The notes beneath the pieces are model-generated. The model saw only the letters and a program-made list of their open reading frames with translations, ran no database searches and was not told the DNA's origin. From NCBI GenBank assembly GCA_033032175.1, contig CM065304.1, positions 6,634,001-6,698,000 on the forward strand: DNA of 64,000 nt. The letters are read 5' to 3'. A program made the position numbers and the translations under genes. The DNA is from Saturnia japonica. Lineage: Eukaryota > Arthropoda > Insecta > Lepidoptera > Saturniidae. Of this stretch, positions 1 through 10,872 are shown in pieces (position 1 is the stretch's first letter; each line of letters opens with the position of its first letter).

Positions 1-560
1 TTATATCTAAGTTTTAAAATGTTTGGGTTGGATTAATTCATTTTGTTCCCACGAGAATGGGGGATTAGAAGGTCCACCCAGGCAGTGCCCCCTGTGCTTG
101 GGTAAGCCTAGCTTAACCCGTCAGAGAGTCGGCCGGTTCTCTGACGGGGTCACACTCGTGACTAGACTCCACCCAGCCACGCATCTCCTTGCGGTGCGCC
201 GCCGCTTGGGATTGGGGTGATTTTTTATAGAGGTTTTCTTCATCGCGGTCGGGGCAGTAAAGCCGAGACCCTCGGTCCCATCGAAGCCGCGCCACTTCGA
301 TGTGATTACGAGAATGACGGAGCCAGTGAGTGAAGCCCCACTCGCCTGCCCGATGGCAGGGTAAGTGCGCGCCGAGCCCGCCATCATCCCGTCAAGTCAC
401 TCCCTCTGCTAATCAGAGGGACGCAACGACGGAGGAAAAACCTCGGGGGAAAAAACCCCCCCCTGTCAGGTATTCGCTGCCGACCGTGACGCGGTCGATG
501 TTGCCTGGGACACACCACGCGGAGGTTCCTGACTCGTGCCCCGAACTTAGTCTACCCTAA
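1..560. repeat. GC-rich dispersed-repeat block, class unknown
   Basis: About 60-550 is much richer in G and C than its surroundings and ends abruptly near 557 in AT-rich DNA. Short open frames exist on both strands (for example + 330-560 and - 121-387), but none has a recognisable domain and stops interrupt each frame. The texture (CpG-rich, Arg/Pro/Ser-rich translations on both strands) resembles the 5' or untranslated part of a non-LTR element that I believe is dispersed in lepidopteran genomes. I cannot name the family. It probably lies in an intron of, or upstream of, the GPCR gene at 1365. Confidence 0.4.
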
Positions 561-861
561 ACTAACATAAAAATTTCATGCTGATATCTAACATAAATTA
601 ATTTAATTAATTATTTAAAAAATAAGATGAATAAGGTGTGTGTGTAGCTGCAAAAACGTTATTTTATAGAAATAAATTTCTTAAATCTAGTAATATGACC
701 ACAAGACAATGTATAAACAAGAAATAAAATCAAATTCAATGATTTTAAGGATTTTCCTGGTGTATCTTCGAGGTGAAAGGTCCAATGCCAATTAATTAAA
801 AATGGTACCATCCTTGAAATACGTCACATTGGCGGAATTGTGTTTACACAAACGTTGCCAT

Positions 862-870
862 TATATAAAG
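862..870 (+). promoter_or_regulatory. TATA-box-like motif
   Basis: The sequence tatataaag lies about 500 bp upstream of the first recognised GPCR exon. It fits a TATA box, but in DNA this AT-rich the match may be chance. No initiator or downstream element was identified with it. It may lie inside an upstream intron. Confidence 0.15.
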
Positions 871-1364
871 AAGAAGAAGAGTATTATTTAAAATTAATTC
901 GTTTTGAATTTTTTTGATTTTTTCCATTGTATTTTTTGTATATGCTTAAGAACATTAATGATGCCAAATTTGAAGTTTCTGATTCACCAAGAAGTGATAT
1001 AAGTTTTGATGAGTGATTCAGTGAGTGATAAAAATGCTACTTTTCCGACCCTTAATAACTCAAGAAGTACAATAGGTTTACTCGTGAAATTTGGGATTCT
1101 AGGTGTTCAAGGGAAGTTTATTAAACATTTTACTTATGGAGAGGTCGAAAGTAGCTTGAAATTATATACAGTGGCCGGTGTGTCGCCCTTTTCTTTTCCG
1201 TAATTGGCTAAAATACTGCCGTGTATCTACTAGATACTATCTAGTAGTACATATGTTTGTAGACACAGACACTTGTAGACATAACTTCACAAAACGTAAT
1301 TGTGCTTTTACTGTACTATCACTGGCTATAATTTTACTTTTACTGACCGTAGCTTTTTTTCCAG

Positions 1365-1531
1365 GATATATGTTTTTAATGTGTATTGGGTGTACTGATA
1401 TCATGGTTACTACAGGCATAATGTTCATTTCCGCCATTGTGATACTAGCAGAATGGGATGTTTTGCCTGTCTGCCAATTCCTACAATTAATTGGTCAATG
1501 CTCTACATACTGCTACAGTACCTTCTTTGCC
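1365..1531 (+). CDS. Class A GPCR, internal exon (TM2-TM3)
   Basis: The exon is bounded by a strong 3' splice site (branch-point-like tactgac, T-rich tract, ccag at 1361-1364) and the donor gtgagt at 1532. It encodes about 55 residues. TM2 holds an Asp at the conserved D2.50 position (CIGCTDIMVTT), then a Trp-containing loop, the conserved TM3 cysteine (PVCQF) and the start of TM3 (QCSTYCYSTFFA). The intron before it is phase 1 and the one after is phase 0. The frame stays open leftward to an ATG at 1253, but that extension is the hydrophobic reading of the T-rich splice tract and would leave almost no first intracellular loop, so I prefer the splice reading. The N-terminus and TM1 exon were not found. 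Ligand unknown. Confidence 0.68.
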
Positions 1532-1979
1532 GTGAGTTATTATTTCATTATATTAATAACATTTATTTAAAACTAAAAAAAAAAAACAGTTTTTTGTGAT
1601 AAAGAATCGAATTTTGTGATAAGTACTGTCATAGTTTTATTATAATTTTGATAGGACTCGGTATTTTTAAAATGATTTTTGATTCCATTGCATAAAGTCA
1701 TTTTACATATTTTTAAATTTCCTTATGCAATTTTCATAATTATATTTGTGTATTTTCAATAAATCATTTAATTCAAGGATTAAATTAGGGATATTAACTA
1801 TCCAACTATATTGCTTTTAAATTATATCACTCTTCAAAGAGTCACAATTGCTCCTCTCACGCCTATGGCTTGTCTTGGTTAATAATACAATTAAATACAA
1901 GAAGTAAAATATTTAACATTACTTATCGAAACCTAGAAATAATTTCATAATTAAAGTGATTGATATATTTTTGTTACAG
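1532..1979 (+). other. GPCR intron, phase 0
   Basis: A 448-bp AT-rich intron starts with gtgagt and ends with tttttgttacag. Removing it joins two exons in the same reading phase and restores an uninterrupted TM3 running into the ENY motif. Nothing else was recognised inside it. Confidence 0.75.
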
Positions 1980-2618
1980 TTCATTGCCTGCGAAAATTAT
2001 CTCCGAGCTAGCCGCAATTATAATAAGTATGCATCATTTCTATCCTTGGGCATTGGATGCATAGCTATAATTGTCTTCCTACATAGCTTGCTACTGGCAG
2101 CAATGGGCCTCTATCTCGAACTCGACTATGACTACTGTCAGCGTCTCTGCTATGGTAACACCTTCTACAAACGAACAAGCTTTATAATCTATCACGGTAT
2201 ACCATTCCTCATCACAATCATAGGCCTTGTATCTGCATCCGTTCGATTGAACAAGCAAAAAAAAAAGGAGACCCAAAACGACCTCAATAATATTGACAGC
2301 GAAGACTTGTTCACGACTAATATAAACATCGTCGTGTTTTTACATTACGTCTTAACCTGGCTACCATGTATTGTTATTGTCCATATATACCCAGCTACAA
2401 CTGACCAAAACTATTACTTTTCCGTCTGGTTTGGTCTTTCCCGATCTATATTTGGCAATTCTTTTTACTGGGTTATGAATAAAGACATCAGGGGTTCTTT
2501 CTTCAAAATGTTCTACTACTGCTGGTACAAGCCCTCTATGACTGACACCAACGAGGAACCCATTACACCGATCTATAAGCCTCGTGAAATGATGGTTATC
2601 CGTTATGAATCAAGCTAA
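1980..2618 (+). CDS. Class A GPCR, last coding exon (TM3 end to C-tail)
   Basis: This exon encodes 212 residues. It opens with FIACENYLRASR, the TM3/ICL2 junction with ENY where most class A receptors have DRY. TM4 follows (about residues 26-50), then an extracellular loop with two cysteines (DYCQRLCYG), TM5 and a basic/acidic third loop (NKQKKKE), TM6 with a WLP motif (LTWLPCIVIV), and TM7 with GNSFYWVMNKDIRGSF standing where NPxxY and helix 8 lie. Two to three cysteines follow helix 8 (YYCWYK), a possible palmitoylation site. This is the normal layout of a rhodopsin-like receptor that couples to G proteins at the plasma membrane. I cannot assign a ligand or an ortholog. The tail has an odd alternative frame (see 2593-2685). 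Confidence 0.82.
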   Translation, partial: FIACENYLRASRNYNKYASFLSLGIGCIAIIVFLHSLLLAAMGLYLELDYDYCQRLCYGNTFYKRTSFIIYHGIPFLITIIGLVSASVRLNKQKKKETQNDLNNIDSEDLFTTNINIVVFLHYVLTWLPCIVIVHIYPATTDQNYYFSVWFGLSRSIFGNSFYWVMNKDIRGSFFKMFYYCWYKPSMTDTNEEPITPIYKPREMMVIRYESS

Positions 2619-2685
2619 TAATGAAGAGTACCTACGTCGTATTGCCGATTCAGAATGGGACTCTATTGAGTTGGAAATGTATTAA
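2593..2685 (+). other. Alternative-frame GPCR C-tail candidate
   Basis: In the +1 frame relative to the receptor, an open stretch overlaps the annotated stop at 2616-2618 and continues to TAA at 2683. It reads like a cytoplasmic tail (NQANNEEYLRRIADSEWDSI, then a Tyr end). A TGA at 2590 closes this frame upstream, so the tail can only belong to the receptor if a one-base change or frameshift lies between 2593 and 2618. It could be an indel, an assembly error or chance. Confidence 0.35.
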
Positions 2686-2730
2686 AAGGGTAAAAGAGAG
2701 GTCAACAAAAATTAACCATGCATTCAAGAT

Positions 2731-2736
2731 AATAAA
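2731..2736 (+). terminator. Poly(A) signal of the GPCR gene
   Basis: A canonical AATAAA lies 113 bp after the in-frame GPCR stop and about 46 bp after the alternative-frame stop. That is a normal distance for an insect 3' UTR. Confidence 0.6.
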
Positions 2737-2759
2737 AGAACACAATTAAACATTCGATC

Positions 2760-4913
2760 TGATTATATACTCTATTTGATAGAATGTAGAATGTCATTCC
2801 AATATATTTATAATTAGCTCATGCTCATTGGTACCATGTTCCAACACTGCGTCGAACTACGTGGATTTTAATCTAACAATGAGTTTAAGATTTGCGGAAC
2901 TTTATAATAATAGTAGGGCTTCTTATGAAGCGAGCCTGGTTAGCTACCACTCTCAAGTTGTAAATCTGACTAAATCTATAGGTGTACTCAGGCAGACGCA
3001 CTTGAGAGTGCTTATTAGGCTATTTATTCTATTAGGTCTTTCAAGGCTATTACATTGTGTAGGTATTAGAAGTATAATATTCAAATTCAATAAATATTCA
3101 TTAACGGTGTTTAGAAATTAGGCGTATTTAGAATGGATTAAAAAAAACCTTTACTATTTTTAAATTGTACGTCTCCGTTTTCGATGAAATTATCTTCTGT
3201 TTTGAAATTATATTTACACAATTAAAAGCGATACAAGACATGCAAATTTTTTATTGCGTTAGCACAATGCTGCAACTTATTTGGCTCAAATACACAGCCG
3301 ATCAATTATGTTTGCAGTAATTTGCAGTCATATTATGTTTCAAGATTTCATGTCTGTTAACTAATTACTTTAAAAAAATACGCATTTATTCGGTGAACTT
3401 TATTCGCGTTCTTACTTCAACTGTAGATCTTTAAATGTGTTCCATTGAAATTTAATATTGCAATCTTTAACGAAAATTTGCTGACTTTAATAGAAAATTA
3501 CTTAGAATTAACAATACTTACGGTAAAGTGGATGATATACAAAAATGCTAATACGAATGTAGTTTACCTATATACAATTGTTTTTCTTGTCAGTTTATGT
3601 AATAATTTTGTTAATCCAAAGGGTATTATCGAATTTATATTCCATTTTTCTATTTAACTGTATACTATTTACGTTAATTTAACTGAAATTAGATATGATG
3701 AATAAGTTAGATAAATTTATAGAATGAAAAAATATTAGGGTCCATTATTATAATATTAATATGTGCCTAGTACCTATATATTTTGTAATCACTAGCGGAT
3801 TAACTTTATATTAAAATTAAAGCATGACAGGCAAGGGGCTCGATTAAGAGACATATTTCACTATCGTAACGACGCCAAAATAAATCTCACGTTTAACTAT
3901 GTGACTGCTAACTAAACACATCTAACCACGAAGAGTGTTGATAAAATTCCATTTGATCCGTTACTGATTACAATGTATAGGAATGGAATAGATTTAATGG
4001 TCTTAAGAGACATGGTGCTGAAAATTATAAGGCACATACATACTAAAATCTGAGAAGAAAGAAAAGAATTTTAATCTGAGACTAAAACAAGTTTGTGCCT
4101 TGGACAGGTAGGAAAGGAAAGATATATAAAAGATACCTAAATTCTATTATATATATATATATATTAATATTACCGTTGTTATTGTCGTCTATGAATATTA
4201 GTTATACCTCGTCCACCAATGATATCATAAATCTTATAATATAATTGTTGCCTACTATAATATTATTTTTCTTGACGAGAGATCGGCTGATCAGTTATTT
4301 TTTCTTTCGCATTAATGGTGAATGGTGAATGGCTGAATTATGGTGTGGTTTAGTTTAGTAATAATCGAATTATGTACTTTATATCAAATACTAATCGATT
4401 GTAAAAATTCCAAGTATTTCAATTTTTTTTATACGTAGGTAATAAAAATTTAGCTTATTAGTTATAATAATTTATTACTAACTCACGCAGATAAACTAAT
4501 TTAATATGCCATGACAAGATTACAAGTTATTGTAACTTGTAAAAAATAAAAAAGTATCACATACTACGACATTCAGAAACTTATGATCCATATAATTAGA
4601 TTCTTTTCGAATAAAGAATTCGTTAAGAATGAAAATAATTGGTATCAGAATGCTAACGGACAGTCAAATCATTTAAGCCTATCTCAGAATGCATGGCTTT
4701 GTTTTTTTTTTTCTTTTTTTTAACTTAAACCGCTTATTACGATAATATTATTTTACTAACATTTCAAGTTGAATTATGCTTAATTAATGATACATGAAAA
4801 GTACTTACTGTAAGTTAACACAAAATTGTGTATCTTAAAACGGTGTTATGGTATTAATATAGTATAGTGCTATTACTGTAAGACAAAAAAAAAAAAACAA
4901 AAATCACAAAAAA

Positions 4914-4944
<31 letters not shown>

Positions 4945-4950
4945 AAAACA
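2760..4950. other. AT-rich intergenic stretch
   Basis: No gene is supported. The longest open frame (+ 2828-3121, 97 codons) has no recognisable domain, and its codon pattern is not clearly protein-like. A short (AT)n run lies near 4145-4165. About 4885-4950 is an A-rich low-complexity tract that directly abuts the satellite array. Confidence 0.5.
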
Positions 4951-7190
4951 GTATGACTGATTTTACTGTATTGTATTCTGATAAATTACAAGTTGTTCCA
5001 ACTTTGTCAATATAGTTAATGATAATATTATTCGATAGTCGTCAGAATTTTTGAACTTGGTAAATTACATAACTCTCACTGCCAATGTTTAAAAAATAAT
5101 AATAATATTATGACTAAAACAGTACTGCTCCCTGTGTTCAATTTATCTAATCTATAGTATATATAGATTATACATATATATATATATATATATCATATAT
5201 CTACAAAAGATACCATTTGGTACGAACATTATTATATTTCTCGAAATCTTAGGTCTACATCCAAATTTTTTGATAGACAACCTAAAAAATAAAATCGTGG
5301 TTTCAAAAAAACGAATAATAATTTAAAAAAATGTAATACTTATATTCATTGCTGATCTGAATGTATTGTATTCTGATAAATTACAAGTTGTTCCAACTTT
5401 ATCAATGTAGATAATTATAATTATATTAAATATTCGATAGCCGTAAGAATTTTTGAACTTGATAAATTGCGTAACTCCTACTGCCATTGCATTGATAATA
5501 ATAATAATAATGTTATAACTAAAAAAGTACTGTTCCTAGTGTTCAATTTACCTAACCCTTATAAATATATCTACAGAAGATACCATTTGGTACGAACATT
5601 ATTATATTTCTTGAAATCTTAGGTCTACATCCAAATTTTTTGATAGACAACCTAAAAAATAAAATCGTGGTTTCAAAAAAACGAATAATAATAAAAAAAA
5701 ATGTAATACTTATATTCATTGCTGATCTGAATGTATTGTATTCTGATAAATTACAAGTTGTTCCAACTTTATCAATATAGATAATGATAATTATATTAAA
5801 TATTCGATAGTCGTAAGAATTTTGAACTTGATAAATTGAGTAACTCCTACTGCCATTGCATAGATAATAATAATAATAATGTTATAACTAAAAAAGTACT
5901 GTTCCCAGTGTTCAATTTACCTAACCCGTATAAATATATCTACAGAAGATATCATTTGGTACGAACATTATTATATTTCTTGTAATCTTAGGTCTACATC
6001 CAAATTTTTTGACAGATAACCTAAAAAATAAAATCGTGGTTTCAAAAAAACGAATAATAATAAAAAAAAATGTAATACTTATATTCATTGCTGATCTGAA
6101 TGTATTGTATTCTGATAAATTACAAGTTGTTCCAACTTTATCAATATAGATAATGATAATTATATTAAATATTCGATAGCCGTAAGAATTTTGAACTTGA
6201 TAAATTGAGTAACTCCTACTGCCATTGCATAGATAATAATAATAATAATGTTATAACTAAAAAAGTACTGTTCCCAGTGTTCAATTTACCTAACCCGTAT
6301 AAATATATCTACAGAAGATATCATTTGGTACGAACATTATTATATTTCTTGCAATCTTTGGTCTACATCCAAATTTTTTGATAGACAACCTAAATAAAAT
6401 CGTGGTTTCAAAGAATCCGAATAATAATAAAAAAAAGATTTACTACTTATATTCATTGCTGATCTGTATTGCATTCCGATAAATTACAAGTTGTTTCAAC
6501 TTTATCAATGTAGATAATGATAATTATAATATTGTTCGATAGCCGTAAGAATTTTAGAACTTAATAAATTGCATAACTCTTACTGCCATTGCATAGATAA
6601 TAATAATACTAATGTTATAACTAAAAAAGTACTGTTCCCAGTGTTCAATTTACCTAACCCATATAAATATATCTACAGAAGATATCATTTGGTACGAACA
6701 TTATTATATTTCTTGCAATCTTTTGTCTACATCCAAATTTTTTGATAGACAACTTAATAAAATCGTGGTTTCAAAGAATCCGAATAATAATAAAAAAAAG
6801 TTTTACTACTTATATTCATTGCTGATCTGTATTGCATTCCGATAAATTACAAGTTGTTTCAACTTTATCAATGTAGATAATGATAATTATAATATTGTTC
6901 GATAGCCGTAAGAATTTTAGAACTTAATAAATTGCATAACTCTTACTGCCAATATTTAGTAAATAATAATAATGTTATAACTAAAACAGTACTGTTCTCA
7001 GTGTTCAATTTACCTAATCTATATACTAAATTTACAGAAGATATCATTTGGTACGAACATTATTATATTTCTTGAAGTCTTCGGTCTACTTACAAATTTT
7101 TTGATAGACAACCTAAATAAAATGGTGGTTTCAAAGAAACCGAATAATAATTAAAAAAAATACTGCTCATATTCATTTGCTGATCTATAG
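4951..7190. repeat. Satellite-like tandem array, unit about 363-370 bp, six copies
   Basis: The anchor tctgataaattacaag and its variants recur at 4977, 5372, 5742, 6111, 6475 and 6838, giving periods of about 395, 370, 369, 364 and 363. A second anchor (tatcatttggtacgaac and variants) recurs at 5211, 5581, 5950, 6319, 6683 and 7042 with the same spacing. The third and fourth units are nearly identical. The fifth and sixth share their own private changes, and the first is lengthened by a (TA)n expansion near 5170-5195. The unit is AT-rich and has no long open frame. The array ends inside a seventh unit near 7187. Confidence 0.93.
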
Positions 7191-8175
7191 AGAGAAAGAA
7201 TTTTGACAGATAAAGACAATATAAAGAACATAATTCCACGTAAACATATTTCAATACAGCTTTTCTTAAATCATATCTCATAATGGTGTTCGTACTAACC
7301 TAGATAATATTAACATAGATACAATAATACTATTTATTCATAATCGTGTTAGTTTACGTAAAATTAATCAAATTATTATAATCATACTTAGTGTCCAAGT
7401 ATTACAGGTGTTTAAATTTTAGATGTCTTAGATTAATGGATTAACTGTCGCTTTTTCTTAGTACACTATTTTACGCCTAGGCGACAGACCGCGTAGGCGC
7501 GGCAGCGCGTCGCGAAAATCTATTCCTGCGATCTCTTCTTAGGATTTGTCGCTGTTCGACAAAATTGTGTACATTCCATTCAAACTTTAGCAAATTTGAA
7601 CTATCGAGTTTAAACTAAACAACTGATTGTTTGATGGTTCATTTGACTATCGATTAAATGATAGACAAATATGTTAAATGAACACTAGAATACGCGGAGG
7701 AATAAGAAATCTGAAGGATTATGTAGTAGGTATACTTTGTATATTCTTTTCATTGTTTGTTTATATCTTTATAAATTTTATCTTTATATCTCAGATTCTA
7801 TACAAATTAACAGGCAACAACGACAGATATGCCCAGCTATATAAGCTAGCCCTGAGATTTGGTGGGCGATGATCGAAAAATGGGATAAGTTCACCTAGAC
7901 CACCCAAGAGCCACGTATGCCTCTAGTTTGTACACGTCAAAAACAATATTATCAAAATTACACTTGCTCCATCCAACATATTCGATCACATACGCAATTG
8001 GAAGGTAAATATAAAAGCATGTCCATCATCACAACATGCAATAAACTACACATATATTTATCCTCCTCCTTACTCACCTATTCACAAGAATAAAAAACTT
8101 CAAACTCATCTATCTTTCTCTATAAAAGTAATAAAGGTACCTGGAGACTCTTCAAGGATTTAATTAATACACAGT
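7191..8175. other. Unassigned stretch with a small GC-rich island
   Basis: About 7475-7520 is a GC- and CpG-rich patch containing the 10-bp palindrome cgcctaggcg and cgcgtaggcgcggcagcgcg. It is surrounded by AT-rich DNA. No open frame with a known domain was found. 7800-8175 may be the decayed front of the LINE that follows, but this could not be confirmed. Confidence 0.3.
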
Positions 8176-9170
8176 TTGTTAACAAAAAAACTCTCGACAT
8201 TAACTTTCATATACTCGACATTCAATAACTTGACCAATTCATCTGATCACTTACAGATATCATTCATACTGCTGCAGTCTAGTCTATGCTTATCAAATCC
8301 AAAAATATGGGAATTAAGCCCCCGTGGTTTCCACCGAATCCGAAAGCGCGAGGTCATCGATATACATCATAAATTACACACCACTAAAAGAGCCTGCCTA
8401 CCGATTGACACTCTTATCAAACAGCTACAGAAACTAAAACTTGAATATGCTAAAGAAATAACAGTTGTATCTACGGCTAGCTTCGATAGTTTTTCGAGCC
8501 GCAGATAAAATATAATATTTGGTCACTCACGAATCGATTGTTTAAGGATTTAAATCTACGACACCAATCAGCTACACTTAAAATCAATAACACTTATACC
8601 ATTAAATACAAGCGATACAGCCAGAGCTCTATTTAATAATTTTTACCCCGAAGACTCCAGAAATACTGACATTAGACATGATCTCCAAGCCCACGTGTAC
8701 GAATTTCCTCAAACTCCCGATGACCCTCTCTTTGTTGAAGAATAAGTGTTGGAGATTCTTAAGAACATGAACCTTAAACGCGCACCTGGTTTTGACAATT
8801 TAACGTCGGATATATTCTAGTTTTCCTTGTTTTACCCAAAGCTAATCATTGATTTTATAAACTGTTATTTCAACCTTCAACATTTTCGTCAGCTGTACCA
8901 GGACATTCGTAAAGATTATTCCAAAACCGAATAAAGCCGATACTGAACTAAGTTCTTGTATACCCATTGGCTTGTTAACTATTTTCAGAAAGCTTCGCGA
9001 AAAGCTTTTTTTGGGCTTCGCGGCAAAAGCAGGTAAAATGAACGACAGACATGGTTTCAAGCCATAAACTAATACTATGTCGACCTTACTTTCTGCCATT
9101 GACACAGATAAACAAGCTAAGATCAATAAATTACATACTTCAGCTGTGTACCTTGATATTAAAGGCGCAT
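8176..9170 (+). pseudogene. Degenerate non-LTR retrotransposon ORF2, R1-clade-like
   Basis: The translation first shows an endonuclease-type end (SSDHLQISF, like the SDHxP motif of APE-type endonucleases). It then shows the region before the reverse transcriptase (KNMNLKRAPGFDNLTSDIF, like KAPGxDGLTADI of the R1 clade). The RT fingers and palm entry follow (IIPKPNKADTELSS, PIGLLTIF, then AVYLDIKGA, which normally continues FD with the first catalytic Asp). The first half reads in one frame with in-frame stops near 8506, 8553, 8742 and 8818. The second half needs another frame, so a frameshift lies between 8820 and 8915. The copy is dead. It would have copied itself by target-primed reverse transcription. 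Confidence 0.75.
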
Positions 9171-9244
9171 AACATAACTATAACTATACATTTATAGTGA
9201 ATTGATATTTGGAGAGCAAGTGCTCCCCAAACAGCGTCAACGCA

Positions 9245-9345
9245 AATACCGACCGAGTATCTAACCCTCTATCCACCTGAGCAGTTCGGTTTTCGTGCTA
9301 GACATTCTTGCACTCATTAAGTGCATCCAGGATTTGGTCGAGGCT
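9245..9345 (+). pseudogene. Short Jockey-like reverse transcriptase fragment
   Basis: The translation PPEQFGFRARHSCTH matches the EQFGFRxxHSxxxQ motif of Jockey-type reverse transcriptases and is followed by a stop. It differs in type from the LINE fragment ending at 9170, so this is a second element lying immediately downstream. Confidence 0.5.
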
Positions 9346-9519
9346 ACGTACTATGTCGATTCCTGAAGAGAAGATCAGTCTCGTTCTAACTGTCGTTCCG
9401 CGAGGACGTCCGAGATGAAATCAGTCTAGCGAGGTTCGGGGTGGCTATAAGGGGAGGTTGGAGGCCACTGGGGGTAACCCCAAAAGACATTCTTATTTCG
9501 ACCTTCGGACTGTTCTTGC

Positions 9520-9655
9520 TCGGAATCAGCTCCAGCGATTTGGATGAAACTTTGTATTTAGATAATGTTTTCCATTTCAAGTTTGACTAGATAGGTGTTC
9601 TTTTTTTCTTGTAAGACACCGAGCGAAGTATAGGATCTCGTAATTTTATTTATAC
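9520..9655 (+). repeat. Repeat family A, copy 1
   Basis: The copy shows the family A core: ccagcgatttggatgaaact, then tagataatgtttt, a caagtttgactagataggtg stretch, a T-run, and gacaccgagcgaag. Eight copies occur in this window. The core resembles a 3' region of a lepidopteran interspersed repeat, but its class is not determined here. Confidence 0.7.
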
Positions 9656-9835
9656 TGATGTAGATAAAAATTATTCTTGTATATCTCCCTAATCAAGGAA
9701 AATGAAATATACTTCCTGTGTATAAATGTCATCAAAATCAGTGTAAATTTAATAATAGAAGAGGTTTAAATATGAAACTGTTGTTTTATACAGAAAAGAT
9801 CAAACATTTTTCCATGCACTTTTGTCATTTTAATG

Positions 9836-10135
9836 GAAGTTCACTGATAATTCTCTATAGAAATCCGGGAGACGAGAATCGATCAACTCATTAAAGGCGC
9901 TTTTAACCGCTTCATAGGATTTGATATTTTTCCTCTAGAAAAAAGTAAAATCAGTTGGAGCAAGAGCTTGTGACTAGACTGGGTGATGAAGAGCTTCCAG
10001 TAATTTCGAGCTCTAATAGTTTTGAGATGGTCCATTGTGGGAGCGTTGTCGTGAAAAACAAATAGTCTAGAACAAATAACAAGTATCGGTTGTTTCACAG
10101 AGAGCTTGTCCATCATCATTTGCAATTCTTCAAAG
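9836..10135 (-). pseudogene. Mariner-family transposase fragment
   Basis: On the minus strand, KLSVKQPILV is followed by VFHDNAPTMDHLKTIRAR, which corresponds to the FHDNARPH block holding the second catalytic Asp. After a frame change comes LEALHHPV-stop-SQALAPTDFTFF (the HHPPYSPDLAPTD block holding the third Asp). Then comes KNIKSYEAVKSAFNELIDSR, the usual C-terminal region. Two in-frame stops and one frameshift make it non-functional. The N-terminal DNA-binding part and the inverted ends were not found. The family is cut-and-paste with TA targets. Confidence 0.75.
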
Positions 10136-10139
10136 GTGT

Positions 10140-10870
10140 TACTTAAAAGAAATGTATTTAAATAACAATCTCAAAAGATAAACATTGTATCAGTGTACAA
10201 AATATAAAACACAGAGAATAAATTTTTTTGTACGCAAAAATTTTGTGCCGCTTTTGTAGAAAAAAAACTATTAAATCAGCGTATCCTCGAAAATCTGATT
10301 TTGTTACTTATTTAATTCTTCCTCTACGACAGGGATGTATTCTGTTCGTACAGATAATCATAATTATTTATAATATAATTTCTTAATATAAGAAAAAATT
10401 ATGACCCCAATACCATCGAACAAATCTGTCAGTGTACAAATCACTTCTTTTTTTCAATAAAGTGATTATATATAACTTTTTCAGTTAAACAAGAGCTTAA
10501 ACCAGTTACAATAGATAATGACGTTTTAGTAAACTAAAAAAACTTAATACGATGATAAATACGTCACATTTAATATCAAACTTCGTCATCTATTAATCAC
10601 TGAATGAAGACTGTTTTTGGAAAATTTAAACTATTATACGTCATATAGTGGTATACGAAATTTCAACTTTCGAATTATTAATATTATAAATATGTCATTT
10701 TTGACGTACACTTAATATGTCAATTAATTATAAACATTATCAGCACAATGCAATCATATTAAACCTAATTAATAATGTATCGTAATTCGAAATACTAAAT
10801 AACTGAATTACGAGTATCACTGCTCAATCTGAGATGTAAAAAACCATATTTAATTTTTATTTATGTATTA
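10140..10870. other. AT-rich stretch, nothing recognised
   Basis: No gene, RNA or clear repeat was recognised. Open frames are short and composition-driven. Confidence 0.5.
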
Positions 10871-10872
10871 AA

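Noticed and set aside
1178..1570. The 130-codon frame as a complete GPCR N-terminus with TM1
   Set aside because: Its TM1-like part is the reading of a branch point and T-rich splice tract. Accepting it would leave about two residues for the first intracellular loop. After 1531 the frame reads into the intron.
4951..7190. A CRISPR-like or gene-family array
   Set aside because: Units are contiguous repeats of about 365 bp without spacers or frames. The DNA is eukaryotic.
8842..9126. A 94-codon minus frame
   Set aside because: It is the antisense shadow of the LINE reverse transcriptase remnant on the plus strand.
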